Assembly (NCBI RefSeq): GCF_009649845.1 | Contig: NZ_WJIE01000009.1 | Location: 288,685-352,684 of the forward strand | Direction of reading: 5' to 3' | From: Polyangium spumosum | GTDB taxonomy: Bacteria > Myxococcota_A > Polyangia > Polyangiales > Polyangiaceae | Length of the DNA: 64,000 bases | Shown here: positions 1 to 9,368 of the stretch, one piece after another | Position numbering within the stretch: the first letter of the stretch is position 1 | How the letters are laid out: each line of letters opens with the position of its first letter | Translations under genes and position numbers: made by a program | Notes under the pieces: model-generated | What the model saw: only the letters and a program-made list of their open reading frames with translations | Told to the model about the DNA's origin: nothing | The model's database searches: none

Positions 1-1
1 G

Positions 2-1462
2 GCGAGCTTCGAGTTCAAGCTGCCCGACATCGGCGAGGGCGTCACCGAGGGCGAGATCGTCAAGTGGCTCGTCGCGCCGGGCGACGTCGTCAAGGAAGAC
101 CAGCCGATGGTCGAGGTGATGACGGACAAGGCCACGGTCACGATCACCGCGCCGAAGGCCGGCAAGATCGTCGAGACGCGCGCCAAGGAGGGCCAGGTCG
201 TCGCCGTGCACTCCGTGCTCGTCGTCTTCGACCTCGACGGGGCCGGGGCCGAGAAGGCCGCGCCCGCGCACATCGCTCCCTCTGCCGCGGCCGAGCCCAC
301 GGCGGGGACGGCGGCCAGCGCCGCGAAGGATCAAGGCCCGGCGGCGACCGCGGTCGGCGACATCAAGGAGGACCTGCCCGGCATGAACCTCATGCCGATC
401 GCGGCCTCGCACACGACGAACGGGGTCTCCGCGCCGCCCGTCGCCGCGTACTACAACGAAAAACCCCTCGCCACGCCGGCCACGCGCAAGCTCGCGCGGG
501 ACCTCGGCGTGGACCTGCGGCGCGTGACGCCGACGGGTCCGAGCGGGCGGGTCACGAAGGACGACGTCCGCGGCGCGATCGCGGCGCCCGTGGCCGCTGC
601 GCCGCAGGCGATGCACACGGCCGCGGCCTCGCACGTGCCCGAGTCGCTCCCGACGACCGTGCCTGCGCCCGCGCCTGTGTCCGCGACGGCGCCCATCGTG
701 CCTGTCACGAAGGCGCCCACGCCCGTGCGGGTCCCGCCGCCTCCGGCCGGCGAGGAGGCGCTCGAGGAGCGGACCCCGCTGCGCGGCGTGCGCAAGCGGA
801 TCTTCGAGCAGATGGCCCGCTCGAAGCACACCGCGGCGCACTTCACGTTCGTCGAGGAGTGTGACGTCACGGCGCTGAAGGAGCTCCGCGCGCGGCTCAA
901 GCCCGCGGCGGACAAGGCCGGCGTGAAGCTCACGTTCCTGCCCTTCTTCGTGAAGGCCGTCGTCGCCGCGCTGAAGAAGCACCCCTCGCTGAACAGCGCC
1001 TTCGACGAGAGCACGCAGGAGCTCGTGCAGCGCCGCTACTACGACATCGGCATCGCGTCTGCCACCGAGGCGGGCCTCATGGTGCCCGTCGTGCGTCGCG
1101 CCGATCGCAAGAGCATCCTCGACATCGCGAAGGACATCCAGCGCCTCGGCGAGGACACGAAGGCCGGCAAGGTCCGCGCGGAGGACCTCGGCAACTCCAC
1201 CTTCACGATCACCTCGCTCGGAGCGCAGGGCGGCCTCTTCGCGACGCCGATCCTGAACTTCCCCGAGGTCGCGATCCTCGGCATCCACCAGATGAAGCAG
1301 AAGCCGGTGGTGCGGGACGGCCAGATCGTGATCGGGGACGTGATGCTGCTCAGTTTGTCCTTCGATCACCGCATCATCGACGGCCACGTCGGCGCGGCGT
1401 TCGCCTACGAGATCATCGGCTACCTCGAGAACCCGGATCGGCTCTTCCTCGAGATGGCCTGA
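2..1462 (+). CDS. 2-oxoacid dehydrogenase E2 (dihydrolipoyl acyltransferase), probably branched-chain type
   Basis: Transfers acyl groups from E1 to CoA through a swinging lipoyl arm in the cytoplasmic 2-oxoacid dehydrogenase complex. The first codon seen is GCG at base 2 and base 1 is G, so the ATG most likely spans the window edge and the protein is nearly complete (about 487 aa). Order: lipoyl domain with acceptor lysine in VMTDKATV at about residue 44, an Ala/Pro-rich linker, an E3-binding domain around ATPATRKLARDLGV and PTGPSGRV, a second linker, and a catalytic domain ending in DHRIIDGHVG, which holds the His and Asp-Gly of the active site. The MTDKATV lipoyl motif is typical of BkdB-like branched-chain enzymes, but pyruvate E2 cannot be excluded without the E1 genes, which would lie upstream. 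The stop is 2 bp from the stop of the convergent peptidase gene. Confidence 0.9.
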   Translation, partial: ASFEFKLPDIGEGVTEGEIVKWLVAPGDVVKEDQPMVEVMTDKATVTITAPKAGKIVETRAKEGQVVAVHSVLVVFDLDGAGAEKAAPAHIAPSAAAEPTAGTAASAAKDQGPAATAVGDIKEDLPGMNLMPIAASHTTNGVSAPPVAAYYNEKPLATPATRKLARDLGVDLRRVTPTGPSGRVTKDDVRGAIAAPVAAAPQAMHTAAASHVPESLPTTVPAPAPVSATAPIVPVTKAPTPVRVPPPPAGEEALEERTPLRGVRKRIFEQMARSKHTAAHFTFVEECDVTALKELRARLKPAADKAGVKLTFLPFFVKAVVAALKKHPSLNSAFDESTQELVQRRYYDIGIASATEAGLMVPVVRRADRKSILDIAKDIQRLGEDTKAGKVRAEDLGNSTFTITSLGAQGGLFATPILNFPEVAILGIHQMKQKPVVRDGQIVIGDVMLLSLSFDHRIIDGHVGAAFAYEIIGYLENPDRLFLEMA

Positions 1463-1464
1463 TT

Positions 1465-2586
1465 TCACGTGGGTTCGCCCGCGGGGATCACCACCCCGTG
1501 GCTCATCGCCACGGCCTCGCGGATCTTCTTCGTCATCTGCTCCTCGATCTTCGCCCGGTCCGCGAAGAGCTCCCACACCTCGAGCGTGTCGTCGGGCGAG
1601 CGCTCGATCACGCGCTTCGGCAGCGCGTTCACCCAGGCGAGACGATCCTTCGGCGAGGGGTGGCTGTCGTAGGGCGAGGGCTCGGCGTGGATGGCCTCGT
1701 CGATCGCCCTCTCGATCTCGGCCTCCGCCGGTGTTTGTCCGCGGACGCGGTATCGGTAGAGGTTCGCGAGCGCGCGCCGCTGCTCGATCACCTCCGAGAG
1801 CACCACGCGCGTGTACACGTCGAAGCGGATCGACCGATCGATCACGTGCTTCAGGCCCTCGGTGAACGCCTCCGCGCCGTACGCGAAGGCCGCCCATCGA
1901 TCCGCGAGCACCTCCTGCAAGCGCGACGCGCCCTGCGAGATCCGCAGGAAGACCTTGTGGAGCCCGCGCTCGCACAGCCACGCCGGGTTCGTGAGCACGC
2001 TCCGCCGTACGGCCAGCGCGAAGCCGCCGCCGGCCGTGTCCTCGTTGTGAAAATGCCCGTATTCGTGGGCCAGGATGGCCTTGAACGCGCCGATCGGGAA
2101 GCCGTCGAGCACCCCCGCGCCGAGCACGAGGCACCGCTCCGTCCGGCCCGTGAGCTGCCGCAAGAGGCCGCCACGTTCGAGGACGCCGACCTCGGTCGCG
2201 GGCGTCATGTACACGCTGTCCACCGGCCGCGTGCCGATGCGCCCGGCCACCTCTTCGAGCACCCCGCGGAGCTTCGGGTGCTCTGCGAGGTCGAGTTTGT
2301 CCCCGGGCTCGCTCTCCTTCGGCCGGAAGAAGAAGCTCTTCAGCATCACCCACGACGAGAGCAGCGTGAAGGCGCAGCAGGCCCAGAGAACGACGCCGTA
2401 GATGCGCCGCAGCCACCTGTCCGCGCCCGTCGTGTTCGTGTCGGCCGACGTCGGCGCCGCGGTCGCCGCGCGCAGCGTGAGCTCGCTCAAGAGCGCCCCG
2501 AGCCCGAGCAACGCGGCGAGCCCCGCGAGCCAGCCGAGCAGGCCGTAGAGGATCGTCGCGCCCCACGTGTCCAGCGTCGCTCCCAC
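1465..2586 (-). CDS. M48 family membrane zinc metallopeptidase
   Basis: 373 aa. Two N-terminal membrane segments (about 11-34 and 62-84) precede a cytoplasmic-facing M48 domain with the zinc-binding HEYGH at residues 174-178 in AILAHEYGHFHNED; a downstream glutamate would be the third ligand. M48 enzymes such as HtpX and Ste24-like proteases act in membrane-protein quality control, but substrate cannot be told from sequence. There is an Asp/Glu/Pro-rich C-terminal region. The gene stands alone, convergent with the E2 gene and divergent from the cytochrome c peroxidase gene. Start chosen at the only upstream ATG before the hydrophobic segment. Confidence 0.82.
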   Translation of the reverse strand: MGATLDTWGATILYGLLGWLAGLAALLGLGALLSELTLRAATAAPTSADTNTTGADRWLRRIYGVVLWACCAFTLLSSWVMLKSFFFRPKESEPGDKLDLAEHPKLRGVLEEVAGRIGTRPVDSVYMTPATEVGVLERGGLLRQLTGRTERCLVLGAGVLDGFPIGAFKAILAHEYGHFHNEDTAGGGFALAVRRSVLTNPAWLCERGLHKVFLRISQGASRLQEVLADRWAAFAYGAEAFTEGLKHVIDRSIRFDVYTRVVLSEVIEQRRALANLYRYRVRGQTPAEAEIERAIDEAIHAEPSPYDSHPSPKDRLAWVNALPKRVIERSPDDTLEVWELFADRAKIEEQMTKKIREAVAMSHGVVIPAGEPT

Positions 2587-2839
2587 GGCGCCTCCTCCCC
2601 GTTCTCGGGCATACTAACCCACCACGATGCCGCGTCGCGACGGGGTGGCGCGGATGCGTTCGCTGCGGCGGCCGAGCCCGACCTCGTGATTCGTTGCGGC
2701 TTCCGTTGCGGCACCTCCGGCTCTCTCCGCCGTTCCGGCAGCCGATCGTTGACGCCGCCCGGTGTTGTCACCTAAGACGAAGCGCCGAGAGCCCGATCCA
2801 CGCACCTCGGGCTCGATCTTGCGAGGAGACACGTCACCG

Positions 2840-3967
2840 ATGCGCTTCCGCCTGTTCCTGCCACTGCTCTTGATCTCTGCCGCGGCGTTCGCAGGCGCCG
2901 GCTGCGGCGAACGTGAGGCCACGCCGCTCCCGTTCCAGCAGAAAAAGAAGGGGGCGAACGCTGCGGCCGAGGCCGCGAAGCTCGCGGAGCTCGACCTCGC
3001 GGACATGAAGAACAACTTCGGCACGTTGCCCGCCAAGTACGAGGCGAAGAGCGGCGAGACCGACACGAACCCGATCACGGCCGAGAAGGTCGCTCTCGGG
3101 CGCATGCTCTACTACGAGAACCGGCTCTCGAAGAACCAGGACCTCTCGTGCAACTCGTGCCACATGCTCGACAAGTACGGCGTCGACGGCACGAAGGTCT
3201 CGAAGGGCCACAAAGGCCAGCTCGGCGGCCGCAACGCGCCCACCGTGTACAACGCCGGCGGCTTCGTCGCGCAGTTCTGGGACGGCCGCGCGGGCACGCT
3301 CGAGGACCAGGCCAAGGGCCCGATCCTGAACCCGATCGAGATGGCCATGAAGGACGAGAAGAGCGTCGTCGCGGTGCTCGAGTCGATCCCGGGCTACGAG
3401 GACGCCTTCAAGAAGGCCTTCCCGGACGACAAGGAGCCGATCTCGTACGACAACCTGGCGAAGGCGATCGGCGCGTTCGAGCGGCAGCTCGTGACGCCCT
3501 CGCGCTTCGACAAGTACATGGGCGGCGACAAGACGGCGCTGACGGATCAGGAGCGCGCGGGCCTGACGAAGTTCGTGCAGAACGGCTGCACCTCGTGCCA
3601 CAGCGGCAGCGCCCTCGGCGGCTCGACGTTCCAGAAGCTCGGGCTCATCAAGGCGTACCCGAACCAGAAGGACCTCGGCCGTTACGACGTCACGAAGAAG
3701 GACGAGGACAAGATGGTCTTCCGCGTCCCGACGCTGCGCAACGTGGCCGAGACGGGCCCGTGGTTCCACGACGGCTCGATCGACAGGCTCGAAGCGACGG
3801 TGCAGGCGATGGCCTACCACCAGCTCGGCAAGGAGCTGCCCGAGGCGGACGTCGTGGACATCGTGGCCTTCTTGAAATCGCTGACGGGCGAGATCCCGCA
3901 GGAGTACATCAAGAAGCCCGAGCTGCCCCCGAACGGCGAGAAGACGCCCGGCCCCGATCCCACGTGA
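2840..3967 (+). CDS. di-heme cytochrome c peroxidase / MauG-family lipoprotein
   Basis: 375 aa periplasmic, probably lipid-anchored di-heme peroxidase, reducing hydrogen peroxide with electrons from cytochromes or oxidising another substrate as MauG does. A hydrophobic signal ends in the lipobox-like AGAGC. Two heme c sites are visible: CNSCH at residues 104-108 and CTSCH at 250-254, the spacing expected for CcpA/MauG proteins. An ATG at 2840 preceded by GAGGAG is preferred to the upstream in-frame start at 2762, because only the former gives a clean signal peptide. A short Pro-rich tail ends the protein. The gene has its own transcription unit between the M48 gene and prfB. Confidence 0.88.
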   Translation: MRFRLFLPLLLISAAAFAGAGCGEREATPLPFQQKKKGANAAAEAAKLAELDLADMKNNFGTLPAKYEAKSGETDTNPITAEKVALGRMLYYENRLSKNQDLSCNSCHMLDKYGVDGTKVSKGHKGQLGGRNAPTVYNAGGFVAQFWDGRAGTLEDQAKGPILNPIEMAMKDEKSVVAVLESIPGYEDAFKKAFPDDKEPISYDNLAKAIGAFERQLVTPSRFDKYMGGDKTALTDQERAGLTKFVQNGCTSCHSGSALGGSTFQKLGLIKAYPNQKDLGRYDVTKKDEDKMVFRVPTLRNVAETGPWFHDGSIDRLEATVQAMAYHQLGKELPEADVVDIVAFLKSLTGEIPQEYIKKPELPPNGEKTPGPDPT

Positions 3968-3998
3968 TCGGAAGCAGTCCCTCCTGATCAGGCTAGCG

Positions 3999-4030
3999 TG
4001 GGCGGCGGAAATCGAATAAACCGCCGCCCA
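3999..4030 (+). promoter_or_regulatory. perfect 10-bp hairpin abutting the prfB start codon
   Basis: TGGGCGGCGG at 3999-4008 pairs perfectly with CCGCCGCCCA at 4021-4030, with a 12-nt AT-rich loop. The last base of the right arm is the A of the prfB ATG. It could be the terminator of the preceding peroxidase gene (no U-tract), or a structure limiting prfB initiation, since no convincing Shine-Dalgarno sequence is seen before the ATG. Confidence 0.5.
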
Positions 4031-5176
4031 TGCTGTCCGAGACCCGCGAGAAAATCGAAGACCTCAAAAGGCGCTATGCTGCGCTAAGGGGGCATCTTTG
4101 ACGTCCCCAAGCTCACGCGCATGCTCGCCGAGCTGACGCAAAAGTCGCTCGAGCCTGGGTTCTGGAACGATCAAACGAAGGCGCAGGCCACCCTGCGCAA
4201 GCGCGCGGACGTCGAGCAGAAGCTCGAGGTCGCGCAGACGCTCGGCCGCGCGGTCGACGACGCCGCCGAGTACCTGGAGCTCGCCGCCTCGGAGAACGAC
4301 GAGGCCGCGATCGCCGACTGCGAGACGCAGGTCGAGGAGCTCGACGCGCGTATGCGCAAGGCCGAGCTCGAGCGCATGCTGAGCGGCCCGGCCGATGGCT
4401 CGAACGCGATCATCAGCATCCACCCGGGCGCCGGCGGGACCGACGCCAAGGACTGGGCGGCGATGCTGATGCGCATGTACCTGCGGTACTGCGAGCGTCG
4501 CGGCTACAAGACCGAGATCATCGACTACCAGGACGGCGACGAGGCCGGCATCGACGCCGTCTCGATCACCGTCTCGGGCCCGAGCGCGTACGGTTATCTG
4601 CGCTCGGAGAGCGGCGTGCACCGCCTCGTGCGCATGAGCCCGTTCAACGCGGATCACACGCGTCAGACGGCGTTCGCCGCGGTCGAGGTCACGCCCGAGG
4701 TCGGCGACGACATCAACATCGAGGTCAACGAGAAGGACATCGAGATCACGACGATGCGCGCCGGCGGCAAGGGCGGGCAGAACGTGAACAAGGTCGAGAC
4801 GGCGGTGCGCCTGCGGTACTTGCCGGATCCGACGATCAACATCGTCTGCCGGGCCGAGCGCAGCCAGCACCAGAACCGGGCGATGGCGCTCAAGGTGTTG
4901 AAGGCGAAGCTCTACGAGCGCGAGCTCGCGCGGCGCGACGCCGAGAACGCCGCGTACCAGGCCTCGAAGACCGCGATCAACTTCGGCAGCCAGATCCGTA
5001 ACTACGTGCTCGCCCCCTACCGCCTCGTGAAGGACGTGCGGACCTCGACGGAGACGGGCAACGTGGACGCGGTGCTCGACGGTGACCTCGATCCGTTCAT
5101 CGAGGCATACCTCCTGGCCGCGGCGGGCGGCACGTTGAAGAAGGGCGGCCAGGTGGTCGCAGAGGACGACGTGTGA
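4030..5176 (+). CDS. prfB: peptide chain release factor 2, with +1 programmed frameshift
   Basis: RF2 recognises UGA and UAA at the ribosomal A site and triggers peptide release. The gene is in two frames: ATG at 4030 through CTT at 4096-4098 (23 codons), then one T (4099) is skipped and reading continues GAC GTC from 4100 to the stop at 5174-5176, giving 381 aa. The joined protein has the RF2 start ([14 protein letters not shown]), the stop-codon-recognition tripeptide SPF at about 203-205 and the catalytic GGQ at about 248-250, close to the E. coli positions. Its 3' end overlaps lysS by 4 bp (GTGA), making prfB-lysS a coupled pair as in many bacteria. Read without the shift, the first frame ends after 23 codons. 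Confidence 0.96.
4087..4102 (+). other. prfB autoregulatory +1 frameshift site
   Basis: The site reads AGG GGG CAT CTT TGA C, with an internal Shine-Dalgarno-like AGGGGG 3 nt before the slippery CTT and an in-frame UGA followed by C. This is the canonical RF2 recoding signal (E. coli AGG GGG TAT CTT TGA C). When RF2 is scarce the ribosome slips from CTT to TTT and reads GAC. It differs from E. coli at one base in the spacer codon. Confidence 0.95.
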
Positions 5177-6888
5177 GCGAGGACAAGAAGGCAAAGGGGG
5201 GCTTGGGGGCGCAGCTCGGCTCGTCCGAGCGAAGCCCCCAAACGTCAAAAGGCGCAGCGCCGGCCGGGGAACACGCGGAGGAGACCCTCATCGCGGTTCG
5301 CAAGGCGAAGGCGGCGAAGCTCCGCGAGCGGGCCGAAAATCCCTTCGCGAACGACGTCACGTCGGGCGAGCCCCTCGTGGATCTCGCCTCGGCCCGCGCG
5401 CGCTTCGAGGGCGCGAAGAACGCCGCGGGCCGGTACGACGCCGAGAAGGTCGCGCCCGAGCCGCTCCGGATCGCGGGCCGCGTCCTCTTTCTGCGCCAGA
5501 TGGGCGGCGTCTCGTTCGTGCGACTCCGTGATCGCACGGGCGAGCTCCAGCTCTACTGCGACGAGGCCGTGCTCGGCGAGGCCTACGCGCGCCTGCACGA
5601 GGAGATCGACCTCGGCGACATCATCGAGGCCAGCGGCACGGCCATGGCCACGCAGAAGGGCGAGCTCAGCGTCAAGGCGACGAGCTTCCGCCTGCTCACG
5701 AAGGCCTATCGCCCGTTGCCCACGAAGACGAGCTTCAAGGACGTCGAGGCGCGTTACCGCATGCGGTACGTCGACCTCGTGGCGAACCGCGAGGTCGCCA
5801 CGGTCTTCCGGGCTCGTACGTTCATCGTCTCGGCGCTGCGCCGGTTCTTCGACGGCCAGGGCTTCCTCGAGGTCGAGACGCCCACGATGCACACGATCAT
5901 CGGCGGCGCCGCGGCCAAGCCCTTCAAGACGCACCACAACACGCTCGACATGGAGCTCTTCATGCGCATCGCGCCGGAGCTCTACCTGAAGCGCCTCGTG
6001 GTGGGCGGCTTCGAGCGGGTCTACGAGATCGCGCGTTGTTACCGGAACGAGGGGCTCAGCACGCGGCACAACCCCGAGTTCACGATGCTCGAGTACTACC
6101 AGGCCTACGCCACGTACGAGACGCTCATGGACCAGACCGAGGCCATGCTGCGCGCCGTCGACGAGGCCCTCGCCCAGGTGCTGCCCGAGGAGCACGCGAC
6201 GTGGGCGAAGGCGCGCACGTGGTCCTTCGAGAAATTCGTCCGGGTCCCGATGGCGAAGGCCATCGAGAACGCGCTCTCGCGCTCGGGTTTGCCCCCGGAG
6301 GTCGCGACGAACGTCGCCGCCGACGACGCGCCGATCAAGGCCTGGGCGAAGGCCGCCAAGGAGAAGAAGCGCGAGATCGACTGGGCGAACTTCCGCGCGG
6401 GCATGAAGAAATGCGACTCCGAGGGAGAGCGCGTCTTCTGCGCGTACGAGTACCTCGCCGAGCCGTTCCTCACGGCGGATTACCGCACCAGTCCTGGTGG
6501 GGACGGGTCGAAGAGCCTGCCCGTCTTCATCATCGACTACCCGTTCGAGGTCTCGCCGCTCGCGCGGAAGAAGGACGGGAATGGATCGCTGGTCGACAGG
6601 TTCGAGCTCTTCGTCGACGGCCGCGAGCTCTGCAACGCCTTCAGCGAGCTGAACGATCCCGAGGATCAGGACGCGCGCTTCCGGGCGCAGGTCGAGAAGA
6701 AGGCCAAGGGCGCCGAGGAGACGATGGACTACGACGCCGATTACGTGCGCGCGCTCGAGTACGGCATGCCGCCGACCGCGGGCTTCGGCATGGGCGTCGA
6801 CAGGCTCACGATGTTGCTCACGGGCGCCGCGTCGATCCGCGACGTCATCCTCTTCCCCCTCCTCAGGCCCGAGGCGAGCGGCAGTTGA
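5173..6888 (+). CDS. lysS: lysyl-tRNA synthetase, class II
   Basis: 571 aa; charges tRNA-Lys. An OB-fold anticodon-binding domain (about 95-200) is followed by the class II core: motif 2 in [19 protein letters not shown] and motif 3 in [15 protein letters not shown]. The GTG start overlaps the prfB stop by 4 bp. The N-terminal 45 residues are a low-complexity extension, and residues 11-23 ([13 protein letters not shown]) are encoded exactly by a 39-bp palindromic element also found in aroE. The catalytic core is intact, so the insertion lies in a dispensable, probably disordered tail. The TTGA overlap with the next gene suggests a four-gene operon to lolD. Confidence 0.96.
   Translation: MSEDKKAKGGLGAQLGSSERSPQTSKGAAPAGEHAEETLIAVRKAKAAKLRERAENPFANDVTSGEPLVDLASARARFEGAKNAAGRYDAEKVAPEPLRIAGRVLFLRQMGGVSFVRLRDRTGELQLYCDEAVLGEAYARLHEEIDLGDIIEASGTAMATQKGELSVKATSFRLLTKAYRPLPTKTSFKDVEARYRMRYVDLVANREVATVFRARTFIVSALRRFFDGQGFLEVETPTMHTIIGGAAAKPFKTHHNTLDMELFMRIAPELYLKRLVVGGFERVYEIARCYRNEGLSTRHNPEFTMLEYYQAYATYETLMDQTEAMLRAVDEALAQVLPEEHATWAKARTWSFEKFVRVPMAKAIENALSRSGLPPEVATNVAADDAPIKAWAKAAKEKKREIDWANFRAGMKKCDSEGERVFCAYEYLAEPFLTADYRTSPGGDGSKSLPVFIIDYPFEVSPLARKKDGNGSLVDRFELFVDGRELCNAFSELNDPEDQDARFRAQVEKKAKGAEETMDYDADYVRALEYGMPPTAGFGMGVDRLTMLLTGAASIRDVILFPLLRPEASGS
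5203..5241 (+). repeat. 39-bp palindromic element, in-frame copy in lysS
   Basis: Outer arms TTGGGGGC (5203-5210) and GCCCCCAA (5234-5241), 3-nt internal bulges, inner arms GCTCGG (5214-5219) and CCGAGC (5225-5230), loop CTCGT. Length is exactly 13 codons, in phase. The same element, with the same arm spacing, is at 17748-17786 in aroE, and a degenerate relative is at 16128-16171. Confidence 0.85.
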
Positions 6889-8579
6889 GCGCCGAGCAGG
6901 TCCCCTTCCTCGTCCTGCGTGTCCTCTCCGTCTCCGCGGCGGTCTGGCTCGCCGTGCTCGGCTTCCGGCGCCTGCGAGCGGGCTCCGCGCGGGGCATCGG
7001 CTGGCTCTTCGGATCGCTCACCGGGTTTGCCTTCACCGTGCTCTCGTACTTCGCGGCGAGGGCCCCGCGCGAGAGGTTCGCGCCGTTCAAGCTGAAGGAC
7101 GAGATCGTCGGCTTCTCCGCGCTGCTCACGGGCGTGCTCTTCCTGGTCGCGGTGCTGGCCGCGCTCCTGCCGGTGATCCTCGACGTCCTCGAGCGCCGTG
7201 GCTTCAGCTCGTACGTGGGCGCGCGGCACGTGCGCGCCACGAAGAGCGGCTTTCTCACGGTGATCAGCGTGCTCAGCATGGCGGGCGTCGCCGTGAGCTC
7301 GTGCGCGCTCTGCTCCGTGACGAGCATCATGGGCGGCTTCGGCGCCGACCTGAAGCGCAAGATCCTGGGCAACAACGCGCACATCGTCGTCGACGTGACC
7401 AGGCCCGGCGGCTACGGCGACTGGGAGGACAAACTCGACGGCATCCGGCTCGCGGTCGCGCCGAAGGGCGGGGCGGCGACGCCGGTCGTGGCCGGCGACG
7501 CGATGGGCTCGTCGGCGTCGAACACCGCGGGCGCGCTCGTGCGTGGCATCGACACGAACACGATCGCGCAGGTGATCGACCTCAAGCAGAACATCGAGGT
7601 CGGCAACTTCGACTGGCTCGACGATCCGGACAAACTCGCGGATCTGCCGGCCGACACGATCATCGGGAGGGGCCCCGGGGGCGAGCCGTACTTCAAGGGG
7701 CCGGATCTGCGGGCCTCGGCGGACCTCGATCCAGCCGTGAAGGCGGCGCTGCGGAAGGACGTGAAGGTCCTGCCGGGCGTGATCATCGGCAAGGAGCTCG
7801 CGAAGAGCCTGCACGTGCTCGTGGGCGACGAGATCACCCTGCTCTCGCCGATGGGCGAGCTCGGGCCGATGGGCGTGATGCCGCGGACGCGCAGGTTCCG
7901 GGTCGCGGCGATCTTCTACAGCGGGATGTACGAGTACGACGCGACGCACGCGTACATCAGGCTCGACGTCGCCCAGAGCTTCTTCAGCATGGGCGACCAC
8001 ATCAGCCAGATCGACGTCCGCGTGCCGGATCCCGAGCGGGTCGCGGAGGTGACGCCGCTCGTCGAGGCCGCGGCCGTGAAGCTCAGCGAGGAGGGCAAGG
8101 AGCCGCTCCGGGTGCGCGACTGGGTGGAGATGAACAAGAACCTCTTCAGCGCCCTCAAGCTGGAGAAGATCGCGACGTTCATCATCCTCTCCATCGCCAT
8201 CGCGGTCGCGAGCTTCTGCATCGTCTGCACATTGCTGTTGATGGTGACCGAGAAGGGCAAGGAGATCGCGATCCTGAAGGCGCTCGGGGCCTCGGACGGC
8301 GCGATCATGCGCATCTTCATGCTCGAGGGCGTCATCATCGGCGGCATCGGCACCGTGTTCGGCGTGGGCACGGCGTTTGCTGCCTGCTCGGGCCTCGCGC
8401 GCTTCGGCGTCCGGCTGGATCCCGAGGTGTATTACATCGATCGATTGCCGGTGAACGTGAACGAGGGCGACTACGCGATGGTCGCGGTCGCCGCGCTCAT
8501 CATCTGCACGATCGCCACCCTTTATCCGGCCCGCGCGGCGTCGAGGCTCTCGCCCGTCGACGGGCTCCGGTACGAGTGA
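6885..8579 (+). CDS. LolC/E-type ABC transporter permease (FtsX family)
   Basis: 564 aa inner-membrane permease of a lipoprotein-release (Lol) ABC transporter, working with the LolD ATPase encoded next. The TTG start overlaps the lysS stop (TTGA); the much longer upstream open frame is antisense-like shadow of lysS. Three hydrophobic segments lie in the first 110 residues ([57 protein letters not shown]) before the usual LolC/E start ([27 protein letters not shown], split here only for reading as [11 protein letters not shown] and [10 protein letters not shown]). A MacB-like periplasmic domain and three C-terminal FtsX helices follow. Canonical LolC/E have four helices in about 400 aa, so the N-terminal membrane extension is unusual. 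Only one permease gene is present, suggesting a homodimer. Confidence 0.85.
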   Translation: MSAEQVPFLVLRVLSVSAAVWLAVLGFRRLRAGSARGIGWLFGSLTGFAFTVLSYFAARAPRERFAPFKLKDEIVGFSALLTGVLFLVAVLAALLPVILDVLERRGFSSYVGARHVRATKSGFLTVISVLSMAGVAVSSCALCSVTSIMGGFGADLKRKILGNNAHIVVDVTRPGGYGDWEDKLDGIRLAVAPKGGAATPVVAGDAMGSSASNTAGALVRGIDTNTIAQVIDLKQNIEVGNFDWLDDPDKLADLPADTIIGRGPGGEPYFKGPDLRASADLDPAVKAALRKDVKVLPGVIIGKELAKSLHVLVGDEITLLSPMGELGPMGVMPRTRRFRVAAIFYSGMYEYDATHAYIRLDVAQSFFSMGDHISQIDVRVPDPERVAEVTPLVEAAAVKLSEEGKEPLRVRDWVEMNKNLFSALKLEKIATFIILSIAIAVASFCIVCTLLLMVTEKGKEIAILKALGASDGAIMRIFMLEGVIIGGIGTVFGVGTAFAACSGLARFGVRLDPEVYYIDRLPVNVNEGDYAMVAVAALIICTIATLYPARAASRLSPVDGLRYE

Positions 8580-8583
8580 GCCC

Positions 8584-9345
8584 ATGAGCGAGCCGCTCAT
8601 CGTCATCGAGAATCTGCAGAAGTCCTTCATCCACATGGGGAGCAGGCTCGACGTGCTCCGCGGCATCGACCTCGTGATCGATCAAGGCGAGGTCTTGGCG
8701 ATCGTCGGCCCCTCGGGCGCGGGCAAGAGCACGCTGCTGCATTGTATCGGCACCCTGGATCTGCCGACGAGCGGCAGGATCAAGCTCGCCGGTGAGCACC
8801 TCGTGGGCCTGCCGAGCGCGCGCCTCGCGGCGATCCGGAACCGCACGATCGGCTTCGTGTTCCAGTTCCACCACCTCCTGCCCGAGTTCAATGCGCTGGA
8901 GAACGTGATGATGCCCGGCCTGATCCAGGGCAAATCACGCAAGGAGATGGAGGGGCCCGCGACGGCGCTGCTCACGGAGGTGGGCCTCGCGCACCGCGTG
9001 ACGCACAGGCCGGGCGAGCTCTCGGGCGGCGAGCAGCAACGCGTGGCCCTCGCCCGCGCGCTCGTGCTCTCGCCGAAGCTTTTGCTCGCCGACGAGCCGA
9101 CGGGAAACCTCGATTCGAGCACCTCGAAGGCGATGCACGAGCTCTTCTTCGAGATCAACCGCAAGCACGGCACGACGATCGTGGTCGTCACGCACAACCC
9201 GAGCTTCGCCGAGTCGATGCCGCGCATGGTGACGGTGACGGACGGCAAGATCGAGAGCGACGTGCGGCGTGGCCATTCGCCATTCGAGGCCGAACGAGCC
9301 AAGGCGGCGGAGGCGTCCGCGGAGGCGCCGGCGGCCGAGGCCTAG
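8584..9345 (+). CDS. lolD: lipoprotein-releasing ABC transporter ATPase
   Basis: 253 aa. Powers extraction of lipoproteins from the inner membrane with the permease encoded 4 bp upstream. Walker [10 protein letters not shown] at residues 42-50, signature [15 protein letters not shown], Walker [10 protein letters not shown] and the switch histidine in VVTHN are all intact. The spacing of Walker A to signature matches the MacB/LolD family. About 20 Ala/Glu-rich residues extend the C-terminus beyond the family norm. Terminal gene of the prfB-lysS-lolC/E-lolD operon. Confidence 0.93.
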   Translation: MSEPLIVIENLQKSFIHMGSRLDVLRGIDLVIDQGEVLAIVGPSGAGKSTLLHCIGTLDLPTSGRIKLAGEHLVGLPSARLAAIRNRTIGFVFQFHHLLPEFNALENVMMPGLIQGKSRKEMEGPATALLTEVGLAHRVTHRPGELSGGEQQRVALARALVLSPKLLLADEPTGNLDSSTSKAMHELFFEINRKHGTTIVVVTHNPSFAESMPRMVTVTDGKIESDVRRGHSPFEAERAKAAEASAEAPAAEA

Positions 9346-9368
9346 GGTTTGGCCGGGTAAACCATTCC

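Noticed and set aside
4030-4101. prfB as a pseudogene broken by an early UGA.
   Set aside because: The break sits exactly at the canonical RF2 recoding signal and the shifted frame continues a full-length RF2.
6036-6884. A longer N-terminus for the LolC/E permease.
   Set aside because: The upstream frame overlaps the conserved catalytic core of lysS in another phase and has no membrane or Lol features.
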